57,975 nucleotides of DNA from Micromonospora sonchi (lineage in GTDB: Bacteria > Actinomycetota > Actinomycetes > Mycobacteriales > Micromonosporaceae): the NCBI RefSeq assembly GCF_014646235.1, contig NZ_BMNB01000036.1, positions 1-57,975 of the forward strand, read 5' to 3'. Shown here piece after piece: positions 24,618-32,445 of this stretch. Positions within the stretch are counted from its first letter, which is position 1. Each line of letters opens with the position of its first letter. A program made the position numbers and the translations under genes. The notes beneath the pieces were generated by a model. It was given only the letters and a program-made list of their open reading frames with translations. It did no database searches and was not told where the DNA came from.

Positions 24618-24773
24618 CTCGCTGTGGGTCGGGCGTCGTCGGCGCGTGAGCCAGTCGCGTGCCGAGCGGCGGGGCAGCGTACGGGCCAGTCGCTCGCGGG
24701 CCGCCTCAGCGCGCAGTTCATTGGCGTGCGTACGGTGCAGGGAGAGGAAGAACTCCGAGTCGGTGACGAACAT
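24612..24773 (-). CDS. Small basic/acidic helical protein (53 aa)
   Basis: A gene encoding MFVTDSEFFLSLHRTHANEL followed by an Arg-rich tail ending PTHSEV. AAGGAG lies 6 nt before the ATG, which supports translation. Similar 50-60-aa proteins starting with TDSEFFL are, to my recollection, common in actinobacteria, with no known function. The stop codon lies inside the GGGGCCC repeat copy 3. It may share a transcript with the downstream LuxR gene. Confidence 0.65.
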   Translation of the reverse strand: MFVTDSEFFLSLHRTHANELRAEAARERLARTLPRRSARDWLTRRRRPTHSEV

Positions 24774-24965
24774 GTCGGGCTCCTTCGGTCATGGTCAACT
24801 GCCTGACTCCGACTCTGCTCGCGAAGGTGGCACCGAAGCATTGGTGCGTTGCCCGATCTCTGCCCGCCGCCCCTCCTTACCTCCGGCGGGCGGTCGCGCC
24901 GCCCGGCCGTAAGGTACTCAGCGGGCCGAACACGAGGCGCGGATCAACGGCGCGCGGCCGACCAC

Positions 24966-24971
24966 TAGACT
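24966..24971 (+). promoter_or_regulatory. -10 hexamer TAGACT, leaderless start of the DUF4191 gene
   Basis: TAGACT, 7-nt spacer, then ATG 24979; no SD. Confidence 0.5.
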
Positions 24972-24978
24972 CGATGCC

Positions 24979-25668
24979 ATGGCAAAGCCCCAGGAGAAGG
25001 TGTCGTTCGGCCAGCGGCTGAAGCAGATCGGGTTGGTGTTCCGGTTCACCGCCAAGCAGGACAAGTGGTTCGCGCCACTGGCCACCGGCGCGGTGCTGAT
25101 CCCGCTCGCGCTGACCGTGGTCGCGGTCCTTCGTTGGGGCTGGCTGTGGTTGCCGCTGGGCATCCTGTTCGCCCTGCTCTGCCTGCTTATCGTGCTCAAC
25201 CTCCGGTCCAACCGGGCGATGATGAACGCGGCCGAGGGCCAGCCGGGCGCGGCCGCGCAGATCATGGAGAGCATGCGCGGTGACTGGCGGGTCAAGCCCG
25301 CGGTCAGCTCGACCACCCAGATGGACATGGTGCACCTGGTCGTCGGCCGGCCGGGCGTGATCCTGCTGGCGGAGGGAAACCCGCAGCGGGTCCGCGGCCT
25401 GCTCGGCCAGGAGAAGCGCCGGCTGGCCAAGGTGATCGGCAACGCCCCGCTCTACGACTACGTGATCGGCCAGGACGAGGGCGAACTGCCGATCCGCAAG
25501 CTGCGGATGACGCTGATGCGGTTGCCGCGCAACCTCAGCGGCAAGGACGTCAACGCCCTCGACAAGCGGCTCAAGGCGCTGACCGCCCGCCCGCAGATGC
25601 CCAAGGGTGCCGTCCCCAAGAACCTGCGCCCGCCGCGCGGCGCCTTCCGCCAGATGCGCGGTCGCTGA
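24979..25668 (+). CDS. DUF4191 membrane protein
   Basis: Protein of 229 aa with two membrane segments (about 38-55 and 58-76) and a long cytoplasmic tail with the family signature VVGRPGVILLAEGNPQRVRG, ending in a basic stretch. DUF4191 is an actinobacterial family of unknown function that lies, in many genomes, between lipA and glnA together with an RDD protein, exactly as here. That conserved order supports the call. Convergent with the RDD gene. Confidence 0.92.
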   Translation: MAKPQEKVSFGQRLKQIGLVFRFTAKQDKWFAPLATGAVLIPLALTVVAVLRWGWLWLPLGILFALLCLLIVLNLRSNRAMMNAAEGQPGAAAQIMESMRGDWRVKPAVSSTTQMDMVHLVVGRPGVILLAEGNPQRVRGLLGQEKRRLAKVIGNAPLYDYVIGQDEGELPIRKLRMTLMRLPRNLSGKDVNALDKRLKALTARPQMPKGAVPKNLRPPRGAFRQMRGR

Positions 25669-25702
25669 CCCGGCTCAGGTGCGCGGTCGACTCCTCCGCG
25701 AG

Positions 25703-26107
25703 CTAGCGGGCGGGGACGACGACCGAGCCGGCGAGGCGGTCGTGCAGCCCGCGACGGTGCTGGTCCATCAACAGGGCGGGCACGACCAGGGCCAGGAGTA
25801 CGCCGCGCAGCAGGGCCCGGGGCAGGCCGATCCGACCGCCGTCGGTCCAGTCGACGCAGCGGACCCGGGTCAGGTACATGCCCGGGGTCTGCGCGAACAG
25901 CCCGAGGAAGACGGCGTACTCCACGATCAGCACGGCGGGCGGCGCCCAGGCGTCCCGGGCGGGGCTGGCGAACAGGCCCGCCGCGAGCAGGCAGAGCACC
26001 CAGTCGATGACCAACGCCCCGAATCGCCGGCCCAGGTCGGCCGGGGTGAAGGCGGGGTCCGCAGCGGGCGGTGTCGGGCGGCGGGGCTCGGTGGTCACAG
26101 CGGACAA
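25703..26107 (-). CDS. RDD-family membrane protein
   Basis: 134 aa. Family marks: RRFGALVIDW at residues 27-36 (the R and D of the RDD motif) and a C-terminal HRRGLHDRLAGSVVV. Three hydrophobic segments are visible (about 34-49, 58-72, 100-112). Function unknown; RDD proteins are thought to be transport-related membrane proteins. Sits in the lipA-DUF4191-RDD-glnA order conserved in actinobacteria. Confidence 0.9.
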   Translation of the reverse strand: MSAVTTEPRRPTPPAADPAFTPADLGRRFGALVIDWVLCLLAAGLFASPARDAWAPPAVLIVEYAVFLGLFAQTPGMYLTRVRCVDWTDGGRIGLPRALLRGVLLALVVPALLMDQHRRGLHDRLAGSVVVPAR

Positions 26108-26264
26108 GCCTAACCAGGCGTGCGTACGGCTCCGGGACCCAGGCCAGACGCGGAGCGCCGAAACGGACCAATAGCACCAATTATCGTTACACTGACGCCG
26201 ATCGGACTCGTCCCTCGGCCTCGGGGTCCGGCCGGGCCAGCGGGAGTGACGCAGCGCGAGGGAC

Positions 26265-26280
26265 GTAACACGGCAGAAAC
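26265..26280 (+). promoter_or_regulatory. GlnR-type box upstream of glnA
   Basis: GTAAC-N6-GAAAC, an exact match to the actinobacterial GlnR half-box consensus GTNAC-N6-GAAAC, 82 bp upstream of the glnA start. A weaker GTGAC at 26246-26250 begins 19 bp upstream and may be the paired box. Implies nitrogen control of glnA. Confidence 0.6.
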
Positions 26281-26361
26281 ACTGGAGACATGGCCGGGCA
26301 ACCGGGCGGTCATAGCGTCGCCAAGGAGCCCAGCCACCCCGTGGACGTGCCAGGAGGACGA

Positions 26362-27786
26362 GTGTTCGCCAATCCCGAGGAACTCCTGCGTTACCTCAAG
26401 AACGAGGACGTGAAGTTCGTCGACGTACGTTTCTGTGACCTGCCCGGCGTGATGCAGCACTTCAACATGCCGGTGGAGTCCGTCGACGACGACTTCTTCA
26501 CCGACGGTCTCGCCTTCGACGGTTCGTCGATCCGGGGCTTCCAGGCGATCCACGAGTCGGACATGCTCCTGCTCCCGGACGTCGCGACCGCCTTCATCGA
26601 CCCCTTCCGCGCGCAGGAGACCCTGGCGCTGAACTTCTTCATCCACGACCCGTTCACCCGGGAGGCGTACAGCCGCGACCCGCGCAACGTGGCGAAGAAG
26701 GCCGAGGCGTACCTGGCGGCCAGCGGCATCGCCGACACCGCGTACTTCGGCGCCGAGGCGGAGTTCTACATCTTCGACTCGATCCGCCACGAAACCTCGG
26801 CGCACCAGTCGTACTACCACATCGACTCGATCGAGGGCGCCTGGAACACCGGTCGCGAGGAGGACGGCGGCAACCGCGGCTACAAGACCGCCTACAAGGG
26901 CGGCTACTTCCCGGTACCGCCCGTCGACCACTACGCCGACCTGCGCGACAGTATCGTGCGTCGGCTGGTCGACAACGGCTTCACCGTCGAGCGCTCACAC
27001 CACGAGGTCGGCACCGCCGGCCAGTCGGAGATCAACTACAGGTTCTCCACCCTGCTGCAGGCGGCCGACCAGCTCCAGCTCTTCAAGTACATCGTGAAGA
27101 ACGAGGTCTGGGCCAACGGCAAGACCGCCACCTTCATGCCGAAGCCGCTCTTCGGTGACAACGGCTCCGGCATGCACACCCACCAGAGCCTCTGGCTGGG
27201 CGGCGAGCCACTGTTCTACGACGAGACCGGCTACGCCGGCCTGTCCGACACCGCCCGCTGGTACATCGGCGGCCTGCTGCACCACGCGCCCTCCCTGCTG
27301 GCCTTCACCAACCCGACGGTCAACTCGTACCGCCGCCTGGTGCCGGGCTTCGAGGCGCCGGTCAACCTCGTCTACTCCCAGCGCAACCGGTCCGCCTGCA
27401 CCCGCATCCCCGTCACCGGCAGCAACCCCAAGGCCAAGCGCGTCGAGTTCCGGGTACCCGACCCCTCGGCCAACGTCTACCTCGCCTTCTCCGCGATGCT
27501 CATGGCCGGCCTCGACGGCATCAAGAACAAGATGGAACCACCGGCCCCCATAGACAAGGACCTCTACGACCTTCCGCCGGAGGAGTGGGGCAACGTCAAG
27601 CAGGTGCCGGGCACGCTGCCCGAGGTGCTGAACGCGCTGGAGGCCGACCACGACTACCTGCTCGACGGCGGCGTCTTCACCTCCGACCTGATCACCACCT
27701 GGGTCGACTGGAAGCGGACCAACGAGGTCGACCCGGTACGCCTGCGCCCGACCCCGCACGAGTTCGCCATGTACTACGACTGCTGA
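26362..27786 (+). CDS. glnA: Glutamine synthetase type I (GlnA1)
   Basis: ATP-dependent synthesis of glutamine from glutamate and ammonia, a cytosolic dodecamer. GTG 26362 gives 474 aa, the usual size, and has AGGAGG 4 nt before it. Signatures: FDGSSIRGFQ near 50, FGAEAEFYIFD (metal-binding Glu), KPLFGDNGSGMHTHQS (ATP site), NRSACTRIP. The adenylylation site is DKDLYDLPPEE, with Tyr about residue 402, so it is a GSI-beta enzyme regulated by GlnE, encoded at 34028-37222. A GlnR box lies upstream and a hairpin follows. Confidence 0.97.
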   Translation: MFANPEELLRYLKNEDVKFVDVRFCDLPGVMQHFNMPVESVDDDFFTDGLAFDGSSIRGFQAIHESDMLLLPDVATAFIDPFRAQETLALNFFIHDPFTREAYSRDPRNVAKKAEAYLAASGIADTAYFGAEAEFYIFDSIRHETSAHQSYYHIDSIEGAWNTGREEDGGNRGYKTAYKGGYFPVPPVDHYADLRDSIVRRLVDNGFTVERSHHEVGTAGQSEINYRFSTLLQAADQLQLFKYIVKNEVWANGKTATFMPKPLFGDNGSGMHTHQSLWLGGEPLFYDETGYAGLSDTARWYIGGLLHHAPSLLAFTNPTVNSYRRLVPGFEAPVNLVYSQRNRSACTRIPVTGSNPKAKRVEFRVPDPSANVYLAFSAMLMAGLDGIKNKMEPPAPIDKDLYDLPPEEWGNVKQVPGTLPEVLNALEADHDYLLDGGVFTSDLITTWVDWKRTNEVDPVRLRPTPHEFAMYYDC

Positions 27787-27803
27787 CCACGTTCCGCGCA
27801 TCC

Positions 27804-27861
27804 CGGGCCGGCTCCGCATTCGCGGGACCGGCCCGAGCGCTGCGCGGGACCGGCCCGAGCG
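27804..27861. terminator. Hairpin and 22-bp direct repeat after glnA
   Basis: CGGGCCGG (27804-27811) pairs with CCGGCCCG (27828-27835). The right arm is part of CGCGGGACCGGCCCGAGCG, present twice at 27821-27839 and 27843-27861. Likely glnA terminator. Confidence 0.5.
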
Positions 27862-27892
27862 TGTTGGGGCCGCCGCATACCTTCGCGTCCGT

Positions 27893-27898
27893 TATATT
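27893..27898 (+). promoter_or_regulatory. -10 hexamer TATATT, leaderless start of padR
   Basis: TATATT, 6-nt spacer, then GTG 27905, no SD. AT-rich island in a GC-rich context. Confidence 0.55.
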
Positions 27899-27904
27899 GA
27901 GCGC

Positions 27905-28264
27905 GTGGACACTCCGTTGCGCGAACCCACGTTCCTCATCCTCACCGCGCTGGCCCGCGAGCCGATGCACGGCTACGCGATCATCGGCGAGGTCGCCGCC
28001 CTATCGGCCGGACGGCTCTCGCTGCGTCCCGGCACCCTCTACGGCGCGCTGGACCGGCTCACCGACGCCGGCCTGGTCGAGCTCGACCGGGAGGAGACCG
28101 TCGACGGACGGCTGCGCCGCTACTACCGTCTCTCCCCCGCCGGGGACGCCACGCTCGCCGCCGAAACCGAACGGCTGCGGCACAACGTCGAGGCTGCCAC
28201 CGAGCGGCTGCGCGCCCGCCGGGTCCAGCCGCTGGCTCCGCGTACCGCCGGAGGGTTGGCATGA
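27905..28264 (+). CDS. PadR-family transcriptional regulator
   Basis: 119 aa. PadR winged helix with FLILTALAREPMHGYAI (10-26), the family's opening motif, then RPGTLYGALDRLTDAGLVEL (recognition helix and wing) and a C-terminal dimerisation helix. PadR proteins repress adjacent membrane-transport or stress genes and respond to small ligands. Its stop overlaps the next gene's ATG by 4 nt, so the partner is the membrane protein at 28261. Leaderless start. Confidence 0.92.
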   Translation: MDTPLREPTFLILTALAREPMHGYAIIGEVAALSAGRLSLRPGTLYGALDRLTDAGLVELDREETVDGRLRRYYRLSPAGDATLAAETERLRHNVEAATERLRARRVQPLAPRTAGGLA

Positions 28265-29250
28265 CCGAGTTGGAACGCCGCTACCGGCGACTGTTACGGG
28301 CATACCCGACGGACTACCGGCGCGACCGCGGCGACGAGATCGTCGGGACGTACCTCGACCTGGCCGGCCCAGGACGGCGCTGGCCCTCCCTCGCGGACGC
28401 CGCGGACCTCGGGCGCGGCGGCCTCCGCCAGCGGCTGCGCGCCGCCGGCGCCACCGACCTGATCCCCGGGGTACGCCTCGCCGGCCTGCTCGCCCTGATC
28501 ACCGCCGCCTTCCTGGCCGGCTTCTGGACCCTCGTCGAGCGCAACGGCCCGGACCCTGAGTTGGGCGTACCGGGCTTCGGCCCGTTCGTCTCGGTAGGCG
28601 TGATCGCCTGGCTCGCCTGGCTGGCACCGGCGCTGCTCATGCTCTTCGCACCGGGTCGCCCAACCCGGGTGGCGGTCACCGTGGCGGTGCTGGCGACCGC
28701 GATGGTTCCGGTGGTGAGCGGGCTCGCCGACGTGCCCCGACCGCCGCTCTACGCCCTGGCCTCACAGTTCGCGCTCGGGGTGCTGGCGCTCGCAGTGGGC
28801 AACCGCCTGCCACTGCCGGCCCGAGCCCTGCCGGGCACAGCGGCGCTCGCCGGTGCCGGGACCGCCCTCTTCCTGGTCGGACCCGCTCACTGGAGCTGGT
28901 ACGGCTGGAGGCCCGAGGACATCCTGCCGGCCACCGGTGGGATGCTGCTGGCGCTCGCCATCGTGCTGGCGATCGGCCTGGGCATACGGCGCGACGCGCA
29001 GGGCGGCTGGACGGTGGCCGCCCTGCTCACGCCGATCGGGCTGCTCAGCGTGCACATCCTGGCCGGGATCGTGGACGCCGTCGCCAGCGGCGCCCCCCGC
29101 CCGACCTACCCGACCCTGATCGCCACCGCCGTCGCCGTCGCCCTGCTCGGCCCGGCCCTCCTGCCGGCCGCCGTAGCCCTGCGCGGCCGGTACGGCACCG
29201 GTCGCGCCCGGCCGCTCGAGCCCTGCCCCACCTGCGGCGCACCCCGCTGA
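28261..29250 (+). CDS. PadR-coupled membrane protein
   Basis: 329 aa. The N-terminal 60 residues (ERRYRRLLRAYPTDYRRDRG) are a cytoplasmic helical domain of the kind found in PadR-partner (HAAS / DUF1700-like) proteins. About eight hydrophobic segments follow, and the C terminus carries CPTCGAPR, a lone CxxC. Translationally coupled to padR. In such pairs the PadR repressor controls the membrane protein; the ligand and function are unknown. Confidence 0.8.
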   Translation: MTELERRYRRLLRAYPTDYRRDRGDEIVGTYLDLAGPGRRWPSLADAADLGRGGLRQRLRAAGATDLIPGVRLAGLLALITAAFLAGFWTLVERNGPDPELGVPGFGPFVSVGVIAWLAWLAPALLMLFAPGRPTRVAVTVAVLATAMVPVVSGLADVPRPPLYALASQFALGVLALAVGNRLPLPARALPGTAALAGAGTALFLVGPAHWSWYGWRPEDILPATGGMLLALAIVLAIGLGIRRDAQGGWTVAALLTPIGLLSVHILAGIVDAVASGAPRPTYPTLIATAVAVALLGPALLPAAVALRGRYGTGRARPLEPCPTCGAPR

Positions 29251-29361
29251 CCAACCGTCCACCGGCCTCACCGGCCGGCCGTCCGGCGGGCAGGCTGAAC
29301 GGACACCTAGATCGTTGGCGGCCCAACTGCACGACACGCCGGGGCAGCAGCAGCTGAGCCG

Positions 29362-30945
29362 TCAACGATCGGAGGCCCACCCGGTGGGCGGGCAGCGGAG
29401 GCGGCGCAGGGCCCAGAGGACGGCGGCGATCACCAGCACGGTCATCGCCACCGCGCCGGGTGCCTTCACCAGCCGGGCCACGTTGGTGCCGTCCGGCAGG
29501 GCGAGGAAGGACGCCGCCGCACACGGGAGCACGAACCAGCCGGCCCGGTTCGCCGACACGGCGAGCACGGCCAGCGGCCAGGTCGCGTACCAGGGGTGGA
29601 ACACCGGCGCCAGCACCACCGTGGCGGCCAGCGCCACCCCCGCACCGACGAGCCCCGCCTGCACCCCCGGTATGTTGATCATGAGGCTATCGGGCAGCGC
29701 TTTCCCATCCGCCAACCTCATGATCGACGATTTTTCGCGGGCGCGTAGCGCGGACCAGGTCCGCCACCAGAGGAGCACCAGCAACGCGGCCAGCAGCACC
29801 AGACCGACGGTGCGCGCCATTCGCACCGCGTCGGGCTGTCGGCCGACCAGCTCGCCGGCGTAGTCGACGACCATGCCGACGGCGGTGGGCGGCGACGTCC
29901 ACTGCACGGTGTCGCCGCTGCGGACCAGCCCGGCGAGCCAACCCGGCCCGAGACCGGACAGCAGCGAGGGCACCAGCAGCCCACCGAGCACCCCGACGGC
30001 GAGCGGACCACCGTCGCGCAGCAACGCCGGCCAGGTGTACCGGCCACGCACGGCGGCCAGTGCCGCGAACGGCAGCACCACCACGGCGGTGGCCTTCACC
30101 GACACCGCCAGCCCGAGCAGCACCCCTGACCCCACCTGCGGCACCGCGACCAATTGGCTCGGTCGCCGGACCAGGATCAGCAGGGCGGGCAGGAGCAGGC
30201 CGAGCATCACCGCGTCGTTGTGCGCCCCGGCCACCAGGTGCACGCCCACCAGCGGGCAGGCCAGCAGCAGCCAAGTCGCCCGCCGGGCCGGCACACCGGC
30301 CGCCCGGGCCAGACCGGGCAGGCAGGCCGCCGCCGCCAACAGCCCGGCCACCGCCAGCACCCGCAGCAGCACCACCGTGCCGACCAGGCCGCCGCCGAGC
30401 ACCACGGCCAGCGCGGCGAGCAGCACGAAGAACGGTCCGTACGGCGCCGGGGTGTCCCGCCAGACCGGCGCGACCGCCGTCAGCCAGGGGCAGCCGGCCG
30501 CAGCCACCCCGGTGACGTACGGATCGCCACCGTCGGCGTACACCCAGCCCTGACAGGCGTACGAGTAGACGTCCCGACTGCCCAGCGGCGCGCTGAACAG
30601 CAGGGGCAGTGACCACAGCCCGGCGGTGACGTACGCCCACCGGGTCGACGGTGCCCCGTCGCGCAACGCCCACCAGGCCCAGACCATGGCGGCGGTGCCC
30701 GCCAGCCAGAGCACCACGGTCAGTGGGCCGTCGCCGGAGTCCCAGACTCGGGTGGTGGACCTCTCGTCCGGTAGCGCACCGCCCAGGAAACCTGCGGTGG
30801 TCAGCGGCAGCGCTCCGGCCAGCCCAAGCCAGCGGACGATCCGGTAACGGCCGGTGGCCGACCGGGCATCGGGACCGGTGGCCGACCGGGCGTCACGGCC
30901 GGTGGCGGAGGCCGGGCCGGAGCGGGGGGCGCCGGGGTCGGCCAC
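29362..30945 (-). CDS. MptB-like polyprenol-phosphomannose-dependent alpha-1,6-mannosyltransferase carrying a palindromic-repeat insertion
   Basis: Membrane GT-C mannosyltransferase of 527 aa with over ten hydrophobic segments. Family marks: GSRDVYSYACQGWVYADG, RDTPAPYGPFFV, VAGAHNDAVMLGLL and VFHPWYATWPLAV. Such enzymes elongate the mannan core of lipomannan-like glycolipids. GAGGAG precedes the GTG. Residues about 405-424 (KSSIMRLADGKALPDSLMIN) are encoded by palindromic repeat C and are absent from the adjacent paralogue, which it otherwise follows closely. The N terminus has a small repeat (DARSATG twice). It is second in an operon with that paralogue (55-bp gap). Confidence 0.85.
   Translation of the reverse strand: MADPGAPRSGPASATGRDARSATGPDARSATGRYRIVRWLGLAGALPLTTAGFLGGALPDERSTTRVWDSGDGPLTVVLWLAGTAAMVWAWWALRDGAPSTRWAYVTAGLWSLPLLFSAPLGSRDVYSYACQGWVYADGGDPYVTGVAAAGCPWLTAVAPVWRDTPAPYGPFFVLLAALAVVLGGGLVGTVVLLRVLAVAGLLAAAACLPGLARAAGVPARRATWLLLACPLVGVHLVAGAHNDAVMLGLLLPALLILVRRPSQLVAVPQVGSGVLLGLAVSVKATAVVVLPFAALAAVRGRYTWPALLRDGGPLAVGVLGGLLVPSLLSGLGPGWLAGLVRSGDTVQWTSPPTAVGMVVDYAGELVGRQPDAVRMARTVGLVLLAALLVLLWWRTWSALRAREKSSIMRLADGKALPDSLMINIPGVQAGLVGAGVALAATVVLAPVFHPWYATWPLAVLAVSANRAGWFVLPCAAASFLALPDGTNVARLVKAPGAVAMTVLVIAAVLWALRRLRCPPTGWASDR
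29674..29728. repeat. Palindromic repeat C inside a mannosyltransferase gene
   Basis: Arms 29674-29693 and 29709-29728 pair at 16 of 20 positions. The left arm GTTGATCATGAGGCTATCGG matches the arm of repeat A at 17 of 20 positions. The element lies in frame within the coding sequence. Confidence 0.75.
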
Positions 30946-31000
30946 CGGCGGACCTCTCCTCAGTCGGCGAAATCCGGGCGGCGAGCAGCCCGCACCGTCC

Positions 31001-32410
31001 TCAGTCGGCGGGAACCGGGCGGCGGGCCGCCCGAGCCGACCGTACCAAGCGAACCGCCACCACGATCACGAACAGCGTCATCAGCGGCGCACCGACCGTC
31101 TTGGTGTACCGGGGCAGCCCGGTGCCGTCGGCCAGCACGTGGAAGGCGGAGAACACCGCCACCGCGCTGAACCACCAGGTGCGGTGGGCCGTGGCGGCGA
31201 GCACGGCCAGCGGCCAGAACCAGTACCACGGGTGGAACAGCGGAGCCAGCGCCACCGTCGCGGTCAGCGCCAGCCCGGCGTGCCACAGCGGCTCCCGGTG
31301 GCGGGCCCGGAACCACAGCCACACCAGCAGCGCCGCCAGCACCACCACGGCGATCCCACGGGTCACCGGCAGCGCGTCGACGTGCAGACCGAACGGCAGC
31401 AGCAGGTAGCCGATGGTCTGCCCGACGGCGGTCGGCGGCGAGGTCCAGGCGATCACCTCGTTGCCGTGGGACAGCCCGGTGATCCAGCCGAAGTTCAGCC
31501 CGGCGGCGGCAGTCACCCCGAGCAGCGTGGCCACCGCCCCGCCGACCACCGGCGTACCGTCGCGCAGCAGCCCGCGCAGGGAGAACCCGCCGGCGATCGC
31601 GGCGAGCGCCGCGAACGGGACCACCACCAGGGCGGTCACCTTGATTCCGGCGGCCAGGCCGAGCACCACCCCGCCGGCCAGCAGCGGCCAGCGACGGCCC
31701 GGCCGGCTGACCACCACGGCCAGCCCGGCCACCAGCAGCCCGACCATCAGCGCGTCGTTGTGCACCCCGGAGATCAGGTGCACCCCCACGATCGGGCTGG
31801 CCAGGGCCAGCCAGAGCGCCCGCTCGACCGGTACGCCGCAACGCCGGGCCAGCACCGGCAGGCAGGCCGCGGTCAGCACCACGCCGGCTACCGCGAGCAC
31901 CCGGAACAGCGCGATGCTGCCGAGCAGCGAGCCGGTCGCGGCGACCACCGCACCGGAGATCACCACGAACAGCGGCCCGTACGGCGCCGGGGTGTCCCGC
32001 CAGATGTACGACATGGTGTCCAGCCAGGGGCAGGGCAGGGTGGAGACCCCGTGCTCGTACGGGTTGATGCCGTTGGAGTAGCTGGCGCCCTGGCAGGCGT
32101 ACGCGTAGGCGTCCCGGCTGCCCAGCGGCGGCGTGACCAGGAACGGCAGCAGCCACAGCCCGGCGGTGGTCAGGGCCCACCGGACCGACGGCACCCGGTC
32201 GCGCAGCACCCACCAGGCGACCGCCATGGCGGCGGTGCCGAACAGCCACAACCCGATGATCGCCGGACCGTTCGTGCCCTGCCAGATCTTCAGCGGGGTG
32301 GGTCGCAGATCCGCGTTGGGCAGGGCACCGCCGAGGAACGCGGCCACGGCGAGCATGATCGAGCCGGCAAATCCGATCCAGCGCACGAGGTGATGGGGCA
32401 CGCCCGTCAT
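31001..32410 (-). CDS. MptB-like polyprenol-phosphomannose-dependent alpha-1,6-mannosyltransferase
   Basis: Paralogue of the downstream gene, 469 aa, with the same motifs: GSRDAYAYACQGASY, RDTPAPYGPLFV, ISGVHNDALMVGLL and LFHPWYWFWPLAV, and the same order of hydrophobic segments. It lacks the repeat-encoded insert: WFRARHREPLWHAGLALTAT runs straight through. First gene of a two-gene operon and divergent, 35 bp away, from another GT-C-like gene at 32446. Probably acts on cell-envelope mannolipids; the exact linkage is not determined by sequence. Confidence 0.88.
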   Translation of the reverse strand: MTGVPHHLVRWIGFAGSIMLAVAAFLGGALPNADLRPTPLKIWQGTNGPAIIGLWLFGTAAMAVAWWVLRDRVPSVRWALTTAGLWLLPFLVTPPLGSRDAYAYACQGASYSNGINPYEHGVSTLPCPWLDTMSYIWRDTPAPYGPLFVVISGAVVAATGSLLGSIALFRVLAVAGVVLTAACLPVLARRCGVPVERALWLALASPIVGVHLISGVHNDALMVGLLVAGLAVVVSRPGRRWPLLAGGVVLGLAAGIKVTALVVVPFAALAAIAGGFSLRGLLRDGTPVVGGAVATLLGVTAAAGLNFGWITGLSHGNEVIAWTSPPTAVGQTIGYLLLPFGLHVDALPVTRGIAVVVLAALLVWLWFRARHREPLWHAGLALTATVALAPLFHPWYWFWPLAVLAATAHRTWWFSAVAVFSAFHVLADGTGLPRYTKTVGAPLMTLFVIVVAVRLVRSARAARRPVPAD

Positions 32411-32445
32411 GCTGCCAGTACCGTGATCGCGGTACGGAGGTGGGC

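Noticed and set aside
22022..24649. 875-aa plus-strand open frame across the LuxR gene
   Set aside because: Shadow frame: no domains, typical Gly/Arg/Gln-rich antisense composition.
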